Assembly (NCBI GenBank): GCA_033851915.1
Contig: JAWSVM010000001.1
Coordinates: 868,001 to 932,000 of the forward strand
From: UBA1672 sp033851915
GTDB lineage: Bacteria > Pseudomonadota > Alphaproteobacteria > Micavibrionales > Micavibrionaceae
DNA: 64,000 nt
Direction of reading: 5' to 3'
The position numbers were made by a program, and so were the translations under genes. The notes beneath the pieces were generated by a model that saw only the letters and a program-made list of their open reading frames with translations, did no database searches and was not told where the DNA came from. Positions 26,594-37,339 of the stretch are shown here, in pieces. Numbering within the stretch: position 1 is the first letter of the stretch; every line of letters starts with the position of its first letter.

Positions 26594-27424
26594 ATGACAT
26601 CACCGCATGCGATTTTGCCGGAAAAAACATTGTTTGATGTGCTGCGCGATGTTTGGCGGAGCAAGTTCTATATGGCTTTCTTTGCGATTATTGCGTTGAT
26701 CTCGGCGTTTGTTTTTCTATCCTTTGCACAGAAATTTTATCGCGCGGACATGCTGATTGCCCCTGCAACGCCTATGGGGCAGGGAATGCAAGTGTCTTCG
26801 CGGGTTGGTGAGGGTTCTATTCAGGTGCAGCATGAGAATTTGCAAAGTACGGCGGCGTTTATACGTTTTGAGGCGATTTATAACGGTATGTCTGTGGCTT
26901 CTGTTTTGATACAGGATAAGGAAGTTTTGGCTGCTATTAATTTTGACCGGACATTTGAATTTTCAAAGTCACACACGGATTGGAGCGCGGAAAAACTATC
27001 CGAGTATTTAAAAAGGCGTGTGCGGCTGGAGCCTGTTAGTGGAACGCCTTTACGCCGTTTGACGTATTTGCATCCAAACAAGGGTTTTGCAACGTACATG
27101 ATAGCGCGCATTCATCGTGTGAGTGACGAGATTATCCGCAGGCGTATTTTACGCGACGCTAATGGTCGTATCGTATATCTAAATAATGCACTTGCCGCAA
27201 CGATAAACCCGGATCACAGGCGAAATTTAACGGCGTTACTGATAGAGCAAGAACGCCTGAAGATGTTGGTATCCTTGGATCAGCCCTATGCGGCAACAAT
27301 TATAGAACGGCCTTTCGTTTCTTCCAAACCGCGCTGGCCTGACCCGTATATTATCTATGCGGTTTTCTTATTTGTAGGGTTATTATTTGGCTTTGTTGTG
27401 CATGGATTGCGCCATCATGAGTGA
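26594..27424 (+). CDS. Wzz-like chain-length / polysaccharide co-polymerase protein
   Basis: 276 residues with membrane helices at about 25-45 and 247-270 and a periplasmic alpha-helical domain between, the topology of Wzz/PCP-1 proteins. The N-terminal helix region (FDVLRDVWRSKFYMAFFAII) and the late PFVSSKPRWPDPYIIYAV resemble the proline-rich segment before the second helix. No kinase domain. AGGAGCC precedes ATG. Such proteins set the length of the surface polymer made by a Wzy. The gene's stop overlaps the next gene's start by 8 bp (ATGAGTGA), showing translational coupling. Confidence 0.8.
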   Translation: MTSPHAILPEKTLFDVLRDVWRSKFYMAFFAIIALISAFVFLSFAQKFYRADMLIAPATPMGQGMQVSSRVGEGSIQVQHENLQSTAAFIRFEAIYNGMSVASVLIQDKEVLAAINFDRTFEFSKSHTDWSAEKLSEYLKRRVRLEPVSGTPLRRLTYLHPNKGFATYMIARIHRVSDEIIRRRILRDANGRIVYLNNALAATINPDHRRNLTALLIEQERLKMLVSLDQPYAATIIERPFVSSKPRWPDPYIIYAVFLFVGLLFGFVVHGLRHHE

Positions 27425-28238
27425 CATTCCCATCTCTGTTCTGGTCACAACGAAGAATGAAGAAGATAACATTGCACGATGCTTGAGTGCATTAAGAGAT
27501 TTCGCACAAATCATTGTTATTGATTCGCATAGTGACGACCGTACGTGCGATATTTCTCAAGAATTCAACGCAGAAACTATTTTATATCAATGGGATGGGA
27601 AATACCCAAAGAAACGCCAATGGTGTCTGGATACGCTCGATATTCACCATGATTGGGTGTTTTGGGTTGATGCGGATGAGGTTGTGACAGAGGCTTGTGT
27701 TCAGGAAATTCGTGCATTATTTCAGGCACAACGCTCTGAGGCCGGATTTTTTGTAAAAGGGCAATATGTTTGGGAAGGCACGGTTTTACGCCATGGCTTA
27801 TGTAATAATAAGCTCGCACTTATAAACCGTAAAAAGATTGCCTTCCCCATTGTTGATGATTTGGATATTGACGGTATGGGTGAAATTGAAGGGCATTATC
27901 AACCTGTTCGACAAGCGGGCTTTGAAGGTGATGTCGTTGGGCAAGTCACCGTGCCTCTGCTGCATTACGCTTATGAAGATGACGCAGGGTGGAGCGCGCG
28001 TCATGAGCGTTATGCTCATTGGGAGGCGGAGATGACCAAACGTGAACTCTGGCCGGAAGATCCGGTGCTGTGGCGGCAAATGGTGAAGAAGCATCTCAGG
28101 ACGTCTGTTTTGCGCCCTTATGTAGTGTTTCTTTATTCTTATATTGTGAAAATGGGTTTTCTTGATGGTGTAAAGGGATATCGTTTTGCTCTTAGCCGGA
28201 AGCATTATTGTGACGCAATCTATCGTAAGCTTCGTTAA
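27417..28238 (+). CDS. Family 2 glycosyltransferase (WaaE/KdtX-like)
   Basis: 273 residues from ATG 27417. It is a GT-A fold: ISVLVTTKNEEDNIARCLSA at the start, IIVIDSHSDDRT as the nucleotide-binding turn, and WVDADE as the metal-binding DxD. The order KYPKKRQWCLDTL and LLHYAYEDD is as in WaaE-type LPS core beta-1,4-glucosyltransferases. Inverting enzyme; probable sugar donor UDP-glucose, only inferred. Shares an 8 bp overlap with the Wzz-like gene. A sigma70 promoter begins 3 bp after its stop. Confidence 0.85.
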   Translation: MSDIPISVLVTTKNEEDNIARCLSALRDFAQIIVIDSHSDDRTCDISQEFNAETILYQWDGKYPKKRQWCLDTLDIHHDWVFWVDADEVVTEACVQEIRALFQAQRSEAGFFVKGQYVWEGTVLRHGLCNNKLALINRKKIAFPIVDDLDIDGMGEIEGHYQPVRQAGFEGDVVGQVTVPLLHYAYEDDAGWSARHERYAHWEAEMTKRELWPEDPVLWRQMVKKHLRTSVLRPYVVFLYSYIVKMGFLDGVKGYRFALSRKHYCDAIYRKLR

Positions 28239-28240
28239 TA

Positions 28241-28270
28241 TTGACTATTTCGGGGTGTTTTTGTTATAAT
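28241..28270 (+). promoter_or_regulatory. Strong sigma70-type promoter
   Basis: TTGACT (28241-28246) and a perfect TATAAT (28265-28270) with an 18 bp spacer, right after the GT2 stop. It separates the unknown gene at 28301 from the polysaccharide genes. Confidence 0.8.
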
Positions 28271-28300
28271 GTTTTAAATAATAATGATAAAGGGTGGGTA

Positions 28301-29293
28301 ATGGCTATTAATTTCTCGGAGGAGAATAAACTTGCGATTGCTGAGGCGTTGACGTCTATCGGTGTTACAAATGAAGCTTCTCAAAATAAATGGATTAATC
28401 ACGCTGCTAATACAGAGACAGCAACAGCTTTTGGTGCAGGCTCTTTATTGACTTACACGCATTTACAAACCAGTACAGGGGATGCAAAGGAGAGTTTTTC
28501 CGAGAGGTTTCCGTCTATTACTGATCCTAACAGCCTAACACAGATAACACCTGCTGTTCTGGAGGGGTATAAGCCCGATATGGTGTGTTTTGATACGCAT
28601 TATCGTGGTACGAAAGAGGCTCCTGCTATCACTCTTGGGATTGAAAAATCGGAAGGGGCGGAATTGAGCGGCGGTATTTTAGAAACCTCCCTTGAAGGAA
28701 TGTCACCTGACATGGCGACGAATTTTCTGATCTATTATCTGGAAGAGTTTAAGGATCGTGAGTTTCCACCAGATATGCCGATTTATGCTTTTGATGTTGT
28801 TGAGGCGGGCGGTGTTCCGGTTCTTGGGTGCTTGGCGGATACAACAGGGCCATTATATATTCATAACGAAAACAATGATTATGCTCAAAAAGATTCGGCC
28901 TACTTCTTTGAAAAGGGCGATTTGGTCGCAAAGGCGCATAATATTGCCTCTGCTCATGGGCCGACGCATGACCCCAGCACGGGTGCAGAGAAGCCATTAG
29001 GGAAGATTACGCCGTTGGATTTCTTAAGAGATTTGGTTGATAGTAGTATTGAGCGCGATATTCCTGTCGATAAGGATATTATGAAGCTTTACGTTGCTTC
29101 TGTAGAGGCACGCCAAGATTTACCGGCTGGCCAGAGAATGACATTAGAGAAGTTTGAAGTTGAAGATCGCCATGCGCGCACGCCTGATCTGTTGAATGAT
29201 TTCGGGAATGTTGTGTATCTGCATAACACGAAGTTCACGCCTGATGTTGATGCTGCGAACGACCCTGAGTTTGATGCTCTGGATTATGGTTGA
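28301..29293 (+). CDS. Hypothetical protein, unrecognised
   Basis: 330 residues from ATG 28301 (an upstream in-frame start would lie inside the promoter; AAAGGG is 10 bases upstream of this one). No signal peptide, membrane helix or known motif seen. It is acidic, with a central region of mixed alpha/beta (PPDMPIYAFDVVEAGGVPVLG) and a polar, Asp-rich end. ITLGIEKSEGAELSGGILE may be a beta strand pair. The strong private promoter suggests high expression. It stands inside the polysaccharide region but is not clearly part of it. No function proposed. Confidence 0.7.
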   Translation: MAINFSEENKLAIAEALTSIGVTNEASQNKWINHAANTETATAFGAGSLLTYTHLQTSTGDAKESFSERFPSITDPNSLTQITPAVLEGYKPDMVCFDTHYRGTKEAPAITLGIEKSEGAELSGGILETSLEGMSPDMATNFLIYYLEEFKDREFPPDMPIYAFDVVEAGGVPVLGCLADTTGPLYIHNENNDYAQKDSAYFFEKGDLVAKAHNIASAHGPTHDPSTGAEKPLGKITPLDFLRDLVDSSIERDIPVDKDIMKLYVASVEARQDLPAGQRMTLEKFEVEDRHARTPDLLNDFGNVVYLHNTKFTPDVDAANDPEFDALDYG

Positions 29294-29384
29294 TTAATAT
29301 TACAATCAGGGGTTTTGACTTTTATTCTGCTGCATGCTACCTGTCATGTGATGGTATAAAACCTATAATGATGAGGATTTTGAT

Positions 29385-29576
29385 ATGACTAGTAATGATA
29401 TAGATGATTTAACTGCGGTTAAGAATGTTGGTAAAACCTTGCTGGGTACGGGCGCTGCTGCTGTGTTGGCCGGGACGATTGCTATGGGTGTTGCATCTGC
29501 TGATGAGCATAAAAGTGAGCAACCGGATCTTGACCCTGTGGAATATGTTGTTCCTGCAGAAGGTTTGGATCTGTAA
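29385..29576 (+). CDS. Small membrane or secreted protein, unrecognised
   Basis: 63 residues: a polar N-terminus of about 20, a hydrophobic Ala/Gly-rich helix at about 21-38 (LLGTGAAAVLAGTIAMGVAS), then an acidic tail with VVPAEGLDL. It reads as a single-pass membrane anchor or an uncleaved signal-like peptide. GATGAGGA lies about 10 bases upstream of ATG, and a well-formed terminator follows. Coding status is supported by the ribosome site and terminator, but there is no family match; a random ORF is possible. Confidence 0.55.
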   Translation: MTSNDIDDLTAVKNVGKTLLGTGAAAVLAGTIAMGVASADEHKSEQPDLDPVEYVVPAEGLDL

Positions 29577-29603
29577 CCTTTGTAAATATTATTCAATAGA
29601 ATG

Positions 29604-29630
29604 CGGGGCTGTTTAGTCCCGTTTCTTTTT
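29604..29630 (+). terminator. Terminator overlapping the convergent stop codon
   Basis: CGGGGCT (29604-29610) pairs with AGTCCCG (29615-29621) around a GTTT loop, followed by TTTCTTTTT. The right arm begins in the stop codon of the convergent GT2 gene (29613-29615). Confidence 0.85.
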
Positions 29631-30455
29631 GCTTGTATTAAAGAGAGGCAATATGAGTGATTTTAAGCCTCTATATAGCGCAGGGCTGAAATTTTTCAGG
29701 TGCCATGAGGCGGTTTGTACCGATAAAATCCATAGGTTTTTAGGCTGTGGTATCATTTCCAGCACTTCGCGGATGATATATTGCTCTTTGCGGCCTAATG
29801 CGGCCTGTTGTTGCGATATTCCACCTTGTTCGAAGATGCATATCGGCTTGTTTATATAGATGATTTTCTTGGCTTTAAGCAAAAATCTGGTCGTAAAATC
29901 ATAATCGGAAGCGATTGTATATCGTAAGCTGTAATAGAGCTTATAATCACGAATTGTGTGGCGACGATAGAGCATGGCCTGATGATGGGTGATCATTCCC
30001 CACGCAAGATCTTTGTAGCGTTTGGCCGCTTTATAGGTGTGTTTTCCTTTGTTCCCTTGCGGTTCTAATGCATCGCCATATATAAAATTTGGTTTCTTTT
30101 TTGTGTGCGGATACAGTATGTTAAGGGTGTTTTCGTTGGCGAGCTCATCCCCTGCATTCAAGAAAATAAGGTAATGTCCGCTTGCTTGCTCTATGCCTTT
30201 ATTCATCGCGTCATAGATGCCGCTATCTGCTTCGCTGATGAAGGTGAACGGGATTTCATCTGTTCGTGTGGCGGTGCGTATTTGGCGTAAAAAATCAACG
30301 GTTTCATCGGTTGATTCGCCATCGATAACGATCCACTCATAGTCTGTAAAAGTTTGCTTCTCAATGGATTTATATGTTTTTTTGAGGCCTTCACAATTAT
30401 TCAGAGTGATGGTTATGATGCTGAACGCTGGAAAGTGTTTTTTGTAGGTGCTCAT
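29613..30455 (-). CDS. Family 2 glycosyltransferase (WcaA/colanic-acid type)
   Basis: 280 residues. GT-A fold with FSIITITLNNCEGLKKTYKS, EWIVIDGESTDETVDFL and the DxD-like LIFLNAGDEL at about residues 95-105, plus ISEADSGIYDAMNKGIEQA, the usual hallmark of the colanic-acid type GT2 subgroup. It would transfer a sugar from a nucleotide donor to a polysaccharide precursor. On the minus strand, 9 bp downstream of the SLBB export gene start-wards neighbour, so these two form a second polysaccharide transcription unit. Confidence 0.85.
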   Translation of the reverse strand: MSTYKKHFPAFSIITITLNNCEGLKKTYKSIEKQTFTDYEWIVIDGESTDETVDFLRQIRTATRTDEIPFTFISEADSGIYDAMNKGIEQASGHYLIFLNAGDELANENTLNILYPHTKKKPNFIYGDALEPQGNKGKHTYKAAKRYKDLAWGMITHHQAMLYRRHTIRDYKLYYSLRYTIASDYDFTTRFLLKAKKIIYINKPICIFEQGGISQQQAALGRKEQYIIREVLEMIPQPKNLWILSVQTASWHLKNFSPALYRGLKSLILPLFNTSKKKRD

Positions 30456-30464
30456 GGGGGAAAC

Positions 30465-32948
30465 CTAATCACGTATATCATTGATGAAAACGGATGTGAT
30501 GGCCAAATTGCTTAAGATTTGGCTGATATCTTTTGCACTCTGAATAAAGTCAAAGGGCTTTGGATCGCGGGGTACAACGATTGTGGAGCCAGGCGGAATA
30601 AAGATGGGTGTGTGGTTCCAGCTATTCACTTGCAGGGGCTGTGCGCTGCCGTCCGGATAGAGAACAAAGGTGCGGTTTTTATCGGCGTGGTAGGTGAAGC
30701 CGCCTGCCTCATGGATATAGTCTAGTGGGTCTTTATCTTTTCTGAATTGTAGACTGGCGGGGGAGAGAACATCACCGCTAACCCGTACAGTGAGAGGGCG
30801 TTTCGGGATATATATGCGATCACCTTTTTCAAGCAGCATATCAAGCTCCGGCTGTGTAGCGAGGATAGCAGGGTTTGTCTCTACTGTAATGCGGCCTACG
30901 GCTTCGATATTATTGAGCTTATTGGCAAGTCTGCGTACCATTGCAATTTGCGTTGCATCCGGCGCGTTATTTTCACGCTCTATCGCGGTGGCGAGGCGCT
31001 GTTCCATGTCGTATGCAGCGTTTCTAAAGCGCAATTCTTCGGTGCGGCGTTCCGATTCGCGGCTGAAGATTGTGCCGGCAGGGTAGGCTTGTTCGGTTAT
31101 GCCGCCTGCACGTGCGATGAGGTCTGAAATCTTGTCACTTGCCAGCAAATCGTATTGCCCGGGGTGATTAACCTCACCAATAATCAGGACAGTTTTGTCG
31201 TCCATTTTGCGGAATTTTTGATTAACACGTACAGCGTCTCCTGCTGATATGGCGATAAAGCGTGGATCTGTATCGTTGAGGTTAATGATAGCTCTTTGTG
31301 TGCCACTTCTGCCATGTGCTTGATGATCTTCCCCTAAGTTTTTGGAGGTGATTTCAATGCTCTCATTATTGGCCTCTAATGTCATGCCGCCCGCAATGGC
31401 GAGGATGTTATCCAGTGTTGTTCCTTGTGCCACAGGGTATAAGCCGGGGCGACGCACTGCACCGCGAACGAAGACCGATCTCTCCTTCAGGAAAGATTTT
31501 AGGGCAGGGTTGTCTTTCATATAATTGTCAAATAATCGGGAACCCTCCTCTATGGTTTTACTCTTAATTGTGTCGTTATTATTTTTACTATAAACATCTG
31601 ATATATCTTGATTAGATAGAAGTATGACAACGTCATTACTGTGCATTTTCATGTCGAATTTATTTTTCAATACGAGTCGAAGCGGAAAGTCTAAAAACTT
31701 GGTTGTGAGCTGATCTTCGTCCCATCGTTCTATGAGGCCTATCAGGGGGTATATATCATCCCCTAGAATCTGTTTGTTTTGCAAAAGGTCGGCCAGTGTT
31801 TTGTTTTTGCTTAAATCGTGTAGCCCTGGATTTCTAGTTTCTCCAACCAGTTCTATTGTGCCTTTTCTCTTCTCATCTCCCTTTAAGACACTGAGAATTG
31901 TGCTGTCCCCGAATATAGGTGCGAAGGAGTCTGATATCTCTGTGACGCTTTCTTGTCCGTCAGATGTTAGTGCGAGGCGGATGAACCTGTTATTGCCCTG
32001 TGTCAGGACACCACCTGCAAAGTCCAGCATGGCATTCAGGCTTAGCTTTTCGCTGTTTGGGCCTGTATGTTTATTTATGCCGCGCGTTGCTCTCCTGATT
32101 TCATAGATGCCTGAGCGTTTTACGGCGCCGGAAATAGCAACGGTTGGGCCGATTGGGGGCACGATGATGCGATCACCGTCACGCAGACGCATATCCATGG
32201 TGGGTGCGCCGTGCATCAGAAGGGAATAGAGGTCAATTATAGTGCCGCGCCCTCCACGTACCAGCTTGATTTGGCGTAGCGAACCATTTTTTCGGATGCC
32301 ACCGGCCTGTGTCAGTACATCAAGGACGGTGTGAAAGACGTTAACGGTTTTTCTGCCGGGGTGCTTAACATGCCCAACAACAAGAACGCCGATTTGCCTG
32401 ACAGAGGATAGTGAAACGTAAGCCTGCGTGTTATGGAGCGATGATAGATGCGCATTGATTGCTCCGCGTAATTGCGCGATTGTTCGCCCTGCTGCGGGAA
32501 TAGGGGGGAATTCTTTGATGGATAATATACCGTGCGTGTTGACCTTATATATGTATTGGTCGGATCGTTGCCCTGTGAAGGTGATTTGCAGTTCATCACC
32601 ACTGCCAAGGATAAAGTCATCTTGCACGGCGCCCATGGGCGTTTGTATGTTTGCTGGTGTTTGCCCCATCGTGTCTGTTGCGAAAAGATCATAGCCAAAT
32701 TGTTTAGGCTCATCAATCAGGCGATTGGCATATATAGCCTCCAGCGCGGATGGTTTTATTTTGATTTGTTGTGTGGGTTGATTCGGCGGAGCTATGTTTT
32801 TGAGTTGTTTGGGTGGCGGTGGCGGCTTTTGTTGTTGAGCGTGTTGCCACGGGGAATAGGAGGGCAGAATTTCTGCCCGAACGCTGTGGTGAAGCGTTAT
32901 TGTGCATAGTAAAAGCAGTAGAATTATAAAAGCGTTAAGCCTCGGCAT
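30465..32948 (-). CDS. Large multi-SLBB polysaccharide export protein (Wza/PES-like)
   Basis: 827 residues, about twice the size of E. coli Wza. A signal peptide at about 1-25 (no lipobox cysteine after it). The Poly_export domain starts near residue 110 (FILGSGDELQITFTGQRSD). At least six SLBB-type repeats follow, recognisable by VxVxGxVxxPGxY openings near residues 188, 268, 365, 490, 585 and 725. A C-terminal PKPFDFIQSAKDISQILSNL closes it. It should form the periplasmic or outer membrane exit for the polymer made by the cluster. The multi-SLBB type is known from capsule and slime export systems in Proteobacteria. Followed by GT2 9 bp downstream. Confidence 0.88.
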   Translation of the reverse strand: MPRLNAFIILLLLLCTITLHHSVRAEILPSYSPWQHAQQQKPPPPPKQLKNIAPPNQPTQQIKIKPSALEAIYANRLIDEPKQFGYDLFATDTMGQTPANIQTPMGAVQDDFILGSGDELQITFTGQRSDQYIYKVNTHGILSIKEFPPIPAAGRTIAQLRGAINAHLSSLHNTQAYVSLSSVRQIGVLVVGHVKHPGRKTVNVFHTVLDVLTQAGGIRKNGSLRQIKLVRGGRGTIIDLYSLLMHGAPTMDMRLRDGDRIIVPPIGPTVAISGAVKRSGIYEIRRATRGINKHTGPNSEKLSLNAMLDFAGGVLTQGNNRFIRLALTSDGQESVTEISDSFAPIFGDSTILSVLKGDEKRKGTIELVGETRNPGLHDLSKNKTLADLLQNKQILGDDIYPLIGLIERWDEDQLTTKFLDFPLRLVLKNKFDMKMHSNDVVILLSNQDISDVYSKNNNDTIKSKTIEEGSRLFDNYMKDNPALKSFLKERSVFVRGAVRRPGLYPVAQGTTLDNILAIAGGMTLEANNESIEITSKNLGEDHQAHGRSGTQRAIINLNDTDPRFIAISAGDAVRVNQKFRKMDDKTVLIIGEVNHPGQYDLLASDKISDLIARAGGITEQAYPAGTIFSRESERRTEELRFRNAAYDMEQRLATAIERENNAPDATQIAMVRRLANKLNNIEAVGRITVETNPAILATQPELDMLLEKGDRIYIPKRPLTVRVSGDVLSPASLQFRKDKDPLDYIHEAGGFTYHADKNRTFVLYPDGSAQPLQVNSWNHTPIFIPPGSTIVVPRDPKPFDFIQSAKDISQILSNLAITSVFINDIRD

Positions 32949-33067
32949 GATTATCCCGAATGGAAAGAGTACATATGTAGGATGATTCTATCGGTTTTTA
33001 GCGGTGTTGTGAATCGTTCTTCTATAGTAACCCACAGTATAATTCACCATAATACAGGAGATACACT

Positions 33068-34795
33068 TTATGCTTCGCTTTTACGGGCATGCTTATGGGT
33101 CTCGGCATTCTCGAGAATGGCATAGGCGATTGTGGTGATATAGCTGTTGATGCGACGGTAATCGCGGATAATATCTGTGTGCAAGGCGCTGGTTGATAAT
33201 GTTTCAGGGATGCCTTCGCGTAAGCGTTGAAAATGTCTCTCCGAGCTTTTCTGCGCGGCTTGGCGGACAACTTTTTTTCCTTCAACCAGTTGCTGTGCGA
33301 GGATAGGGTCTTCAGACATGAAGATGGCTTGTGCAATTTTCATGTTCGTTAGGATTGTTTGGTGGAATTCCTGTATCTCTTTGAAACCTGCTTTGGAGAA
33401 TCTGTTTTCTCCATTGATCTTCAGCATAATTAAGTCGACGAGGCTGTTATCTATGATATCGCCGATATGTTCCAGATTTGTCGAGAAGGATAAAATTTGC
33501 ACGAAGCGGTCCGATTCTTTGGGATCGAGAGCCTCCTCATTGACGCGCGTTAGGTATAGCTTGATTGAATTGTGAAGTTTATCAACGATATCATCTGATT
33601 CTTTTATGCGTCGTATTATATCTGTGTCTTCGTTTTTCAGGGCGCTCATTGCATCGGCGAACATGTCTTCAACGATTTTAGCGATACGTAGCGTTTCCCT
33701 CGCTGCGCCAGCAAGGGCAATGGTTGGCGACTCTAGGGCTGTTTCATCAAGGTATAATGGTTTTTCTTTTTCATCTATTGGTTTGGGCACATGTGGCACA
33801 ATGTTTTCGCACAATTTGGCGAGTGGAGTGATCAGGGGCAGGAAGATGCAGGCGAGGAATACATTGAATATGGTGTGGAAATGTATGATTTCACGGCTGG
33901 CTGCGATCTCGATGCTGCTGAATGTGTTTATGATTATTCCGAGGAAGGGCAGCATGAGGATAATACAGATGGCCCGCATTATAAGGTTGCCTGTTGTTAT
34001 GCGCCTTGCGCGGGCATCCATCTTAAATGTCATTGCATATGGAATAATAGAGCCGCCTAGGTTTGCGCCAAGAACAAGTAATAGCCCTAAATGCATATTG
34101 ATTAACCCGCTGGATGTGAATGAGGCAATGATAAGGACGGCAGCCAGAGAGGAGTGCAGCATCCATGTCATGAGGCCTGCAACCAGTAGCGCGAGGAGTG
34201 GTTCGTTCTCCAGCGGTTTCAGGATAAGGGGCAGTGTTTCAGAGTTGCCAAGGGGCAGGGCGCTTTCTTTTATAATACTTAAGGATAGCAAAACCAAGCC
34301 AAGACCTATAAGTGCGCGGGCAATATGTTTTTTGCGTCCACTATGCTCATAGCGATTGTGTAATGCTACGCCGGTTAGTAATAGGACAGGTGTTAGCCAT
34401 GAGAGATCGAATGTTAGTATTTGTGCCACGAGGGTGGTGCTGACATCTGCGCCAATGATAACAGCAAGGCCTGCTGCGGTGCCAATCATCTTCTTAGAGG
34501 CAAAGGATGCGCATATCATGGCTGTCGCGGTGGAGCTTTGCAAAATTGCGGTAACGCCAAGGCCTGCGAAGAATGCTTTGACACGATTATTTGTGTTTGT
34601 GGCGATGATGCGTTGCAGAGATGTTGCATAGGCGCGCGTAAAGCCCAGCTTAATCATGCGGGTGCCCCAAAGAAGTAAAGAGACTGCGCCCATAATTTTA
34701 AGCAGTATAAGAGTAACCGAGACGTGAATTGCTTCCGGGTTGGCTGCTTCTATAAGTGGCGTGTTTATGATGTCTGTGACGATGGTATCTGGCAT
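33068..34795 (-). CDS. Na/Pi cotransporter family protein with C-terminal PhoU-like domain
   Basis: 575 residues from ATG 34795 (MPDTIVTDIINTPLIEA), the start that fits the family; an upstream extension to 34960 is low complexity. The N-terminal two thirds hold about eight membrane helices with the QSSTAT signature (TAILQSSTATAMI) and its second half ending near GANLGGSIIPYAM, as in NptA/YjbB. The last 220 residues are helical and PhoU-like (LRIAKIVEDMF, ESDDIVDKLHNSIKLYL, EHIGDIIDNSLVD). It probably exports or imports phosphate with sodium. No clear ribosome site. It sits before the rRNA operon, pointing away from it. Confidence 0.86.
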   Translation of the reverse strand: MPDTIVTDIINTPLIEAANPEAIHVSVTLILLKIMGAVSLLLWGTRMIKLGFTRAYATSLQRIIATNTNNRVKAFFAGLGVTAILQSSTATAMICASFASKKMIGTAAGLAVIIGADVSTTLVAQILTFDLSWLTPVLLLTGVALHNRYEHSGRKKHIARALIGLGLVLLSLSIIKESALPLGNSETLPLILKPLENEPLLALLVAGLMTWMLHSSLAAVLIIASFTSSGLINMHLGLLLVLGANLGGSIIPYAMTFKMDARARRITTGNLIMRAICIILMLPFLGIIINTFSSIEIAASREIIHFHTIFNVFLACIFLPLITPLAKLCENIVPHVPKPIDEKEKPLYLDETALESPTIALAGAARETLRIAKIVEDMFADAMSALKNEDTDIIRRIKESDDIVDKLHNSIKLYLTRVNEEALDPKESDRFVQILSFSTNLEHIGDIIDNSLVDLIMLKINGENRFSKAGFKEIQEFHQTILTNMKIAQAIFMSEDPILAQQLVEGKKVVRQAAQKSSERHFQRLREGIPETLSTSALHTDIIRDYRRINSYITTIAYAILENAETHKHARKSEA

Positions 34796-35053
34796 GGAGC
34801 TTAACTGTGCATTCTTATATCTTGCTATTATGAAAGGATGACACTTATTAGGCAGGGCGACAAGGGGCTTGTTTGTTTTCGTGTTGCTTGTTGTTTCGCC
34901 ACTTATATGTGTTTGGTATTTGTAAGGTGTTGATGGTGAACGAGGCGGCGGAGCGCCCAAACATATAGGCAGAATATTCAGACCTGTAAGTCGTTGATAT
35001 TATATGAATTTTGAAGAAACTTAAAAAAACTTTAAAAAAACGTAAAAACTTGT

Positions 35054-35082
35054 TTGACAGGTGACGAGCATCTGCGTATAAA
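35054..35082 (+). promoter_or_regulatory. rRNA operon promoter P1
   Basis: TTGACA (35054-35059), 17 bp spacer, TATAAA (35077-35082), with A-tracts immediately upstream (about 35020-35050). The start region CCCCTCAC resembles that of P2. Confidence 0.85.
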
Positions 35083-35155
35083 CCCCTCACGTTCTGCGGA
35101 CAAGCATTGTTTGAAAACAGATCGGGCGACACTGAAAAATATTTTAAAATAATGT

Positions 35156-35184
35156 TTGACAGGGTCGGGAGAGACAAGTATAAC
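35156..35184 (+). promoter_or_regulatory. rRNA operon promoter P2
   Basis: TTGACA (35156-35161), 17 bp spacer, TATAAC (35179-35184), 102 bp downstream of P1, again with AT-rich DNA upstream and CCCCTCTCAC after the -10. Confidence 0.85.
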
Positions 35185-35410
35185 CCCTCTCACGCTTCGC
35201 AAAAACGACTTAGAAATGAAGCATCTAAGGGCTTGAAAAAACAGATTAAATTAAGTCTTTTTCTTCAAGTTTTAGGTTGACAAGCAAATGAGCTTATGTT
35301 TATATGCGGCATCAATCAAAAAATTGACTGACTGGATTTATTCAGTTGAATGCGACTTAGGTCGGGCGAAGGTTTGCCTTAAGTTGCGCGGTTCTTGTAC
35401 ATCGTGAATA

Positions 35411-35438
35411 GGAAAGAAGAGATACGCAGGCAGCAGTG
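35411..35438 (+). repeat. Left arm of pre-16S processing stem
   Basis: 28 nt starting GGAAAGAAGAGATA pair with 37273-37300 downstream of 16S: 24 Watson-Crick, two G-U and two A-C positions. Such a stalk is the usual RNase III substrate that frees pre-16S. Confidence 0.85.
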
Positions 35439-35750
35439 TTTGTTATTGCATTGGGTGCATTAACAAGAAAAGACTGTTTGTCACTCTTAATTCAGAAGCG
35501 CTTCGGCGTGAATGGTTTTGAGTAAAATGTGTATCTTCTATGACGCACAGTGATCACCTTTTGATCCTCCGTACTTGTACGGAATTTGAAAGGCGCGATC
35601 ACTAAATCGTGGCTTTAAATTTATTTGAAGTCACAACAGCAAAATGTAATGTCTTTTAAAGATGTTGCATCGCAAGCAAGCAGGTCTTTTTGAATACTAA
35701 TTACTTCAAAAAACCAAAAAATTTCTTTTTATGGGCATTTTGATGGATAC

Positions 35751-37250
<1,500 letters not shown>

Positions 37251-37272
37251 GCTACTTGGTGCTTATTATGAG

Positions 37273-37300
37273 CGCTGTTGCCCGCATATCTCTTCTTTCC
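37273..37300 (+). repeat. Right arm of pre-16S processing stem
   Basis: Complement of 35411-35438, ending TCTCTTCTTTCC. Confidence 0.85.
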
Positions 37301-37339
37301 TGCGTACGTTAACGGACGCGTTATCGCCTGATTTTAATC

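Larger units (their letters stand above)
34961..35750 (+). other. rRNA promoter and leader region
   Basis: No gene is seen in this 790 bp. It holds two tandem rRNA promoters, A-tract UP-like DNA, the left arm of the pre-16S stem (35411-35438), and a large inverted repeat with GTGATC (35550-35555) and GATCAC (35597-35602) around an inner TCCGTAC/GTACGGA hairpin (35568-35583). Confidence 0.8.

Noticed and set aside
29315..29369. TTGACT and TATAAT upstream of the 63-residue gene
   Set aside because: 44 bp apart, not a usable spacing; the TATAAT would put the start within the ribosome site.
33068..34960. Longer N-terminus of the Na/Pi cotransporter from 34960
   Set aside because: The extra 55 residues are low complexity without family similarity; the first recognisable membrane region begins after the 34795 start.
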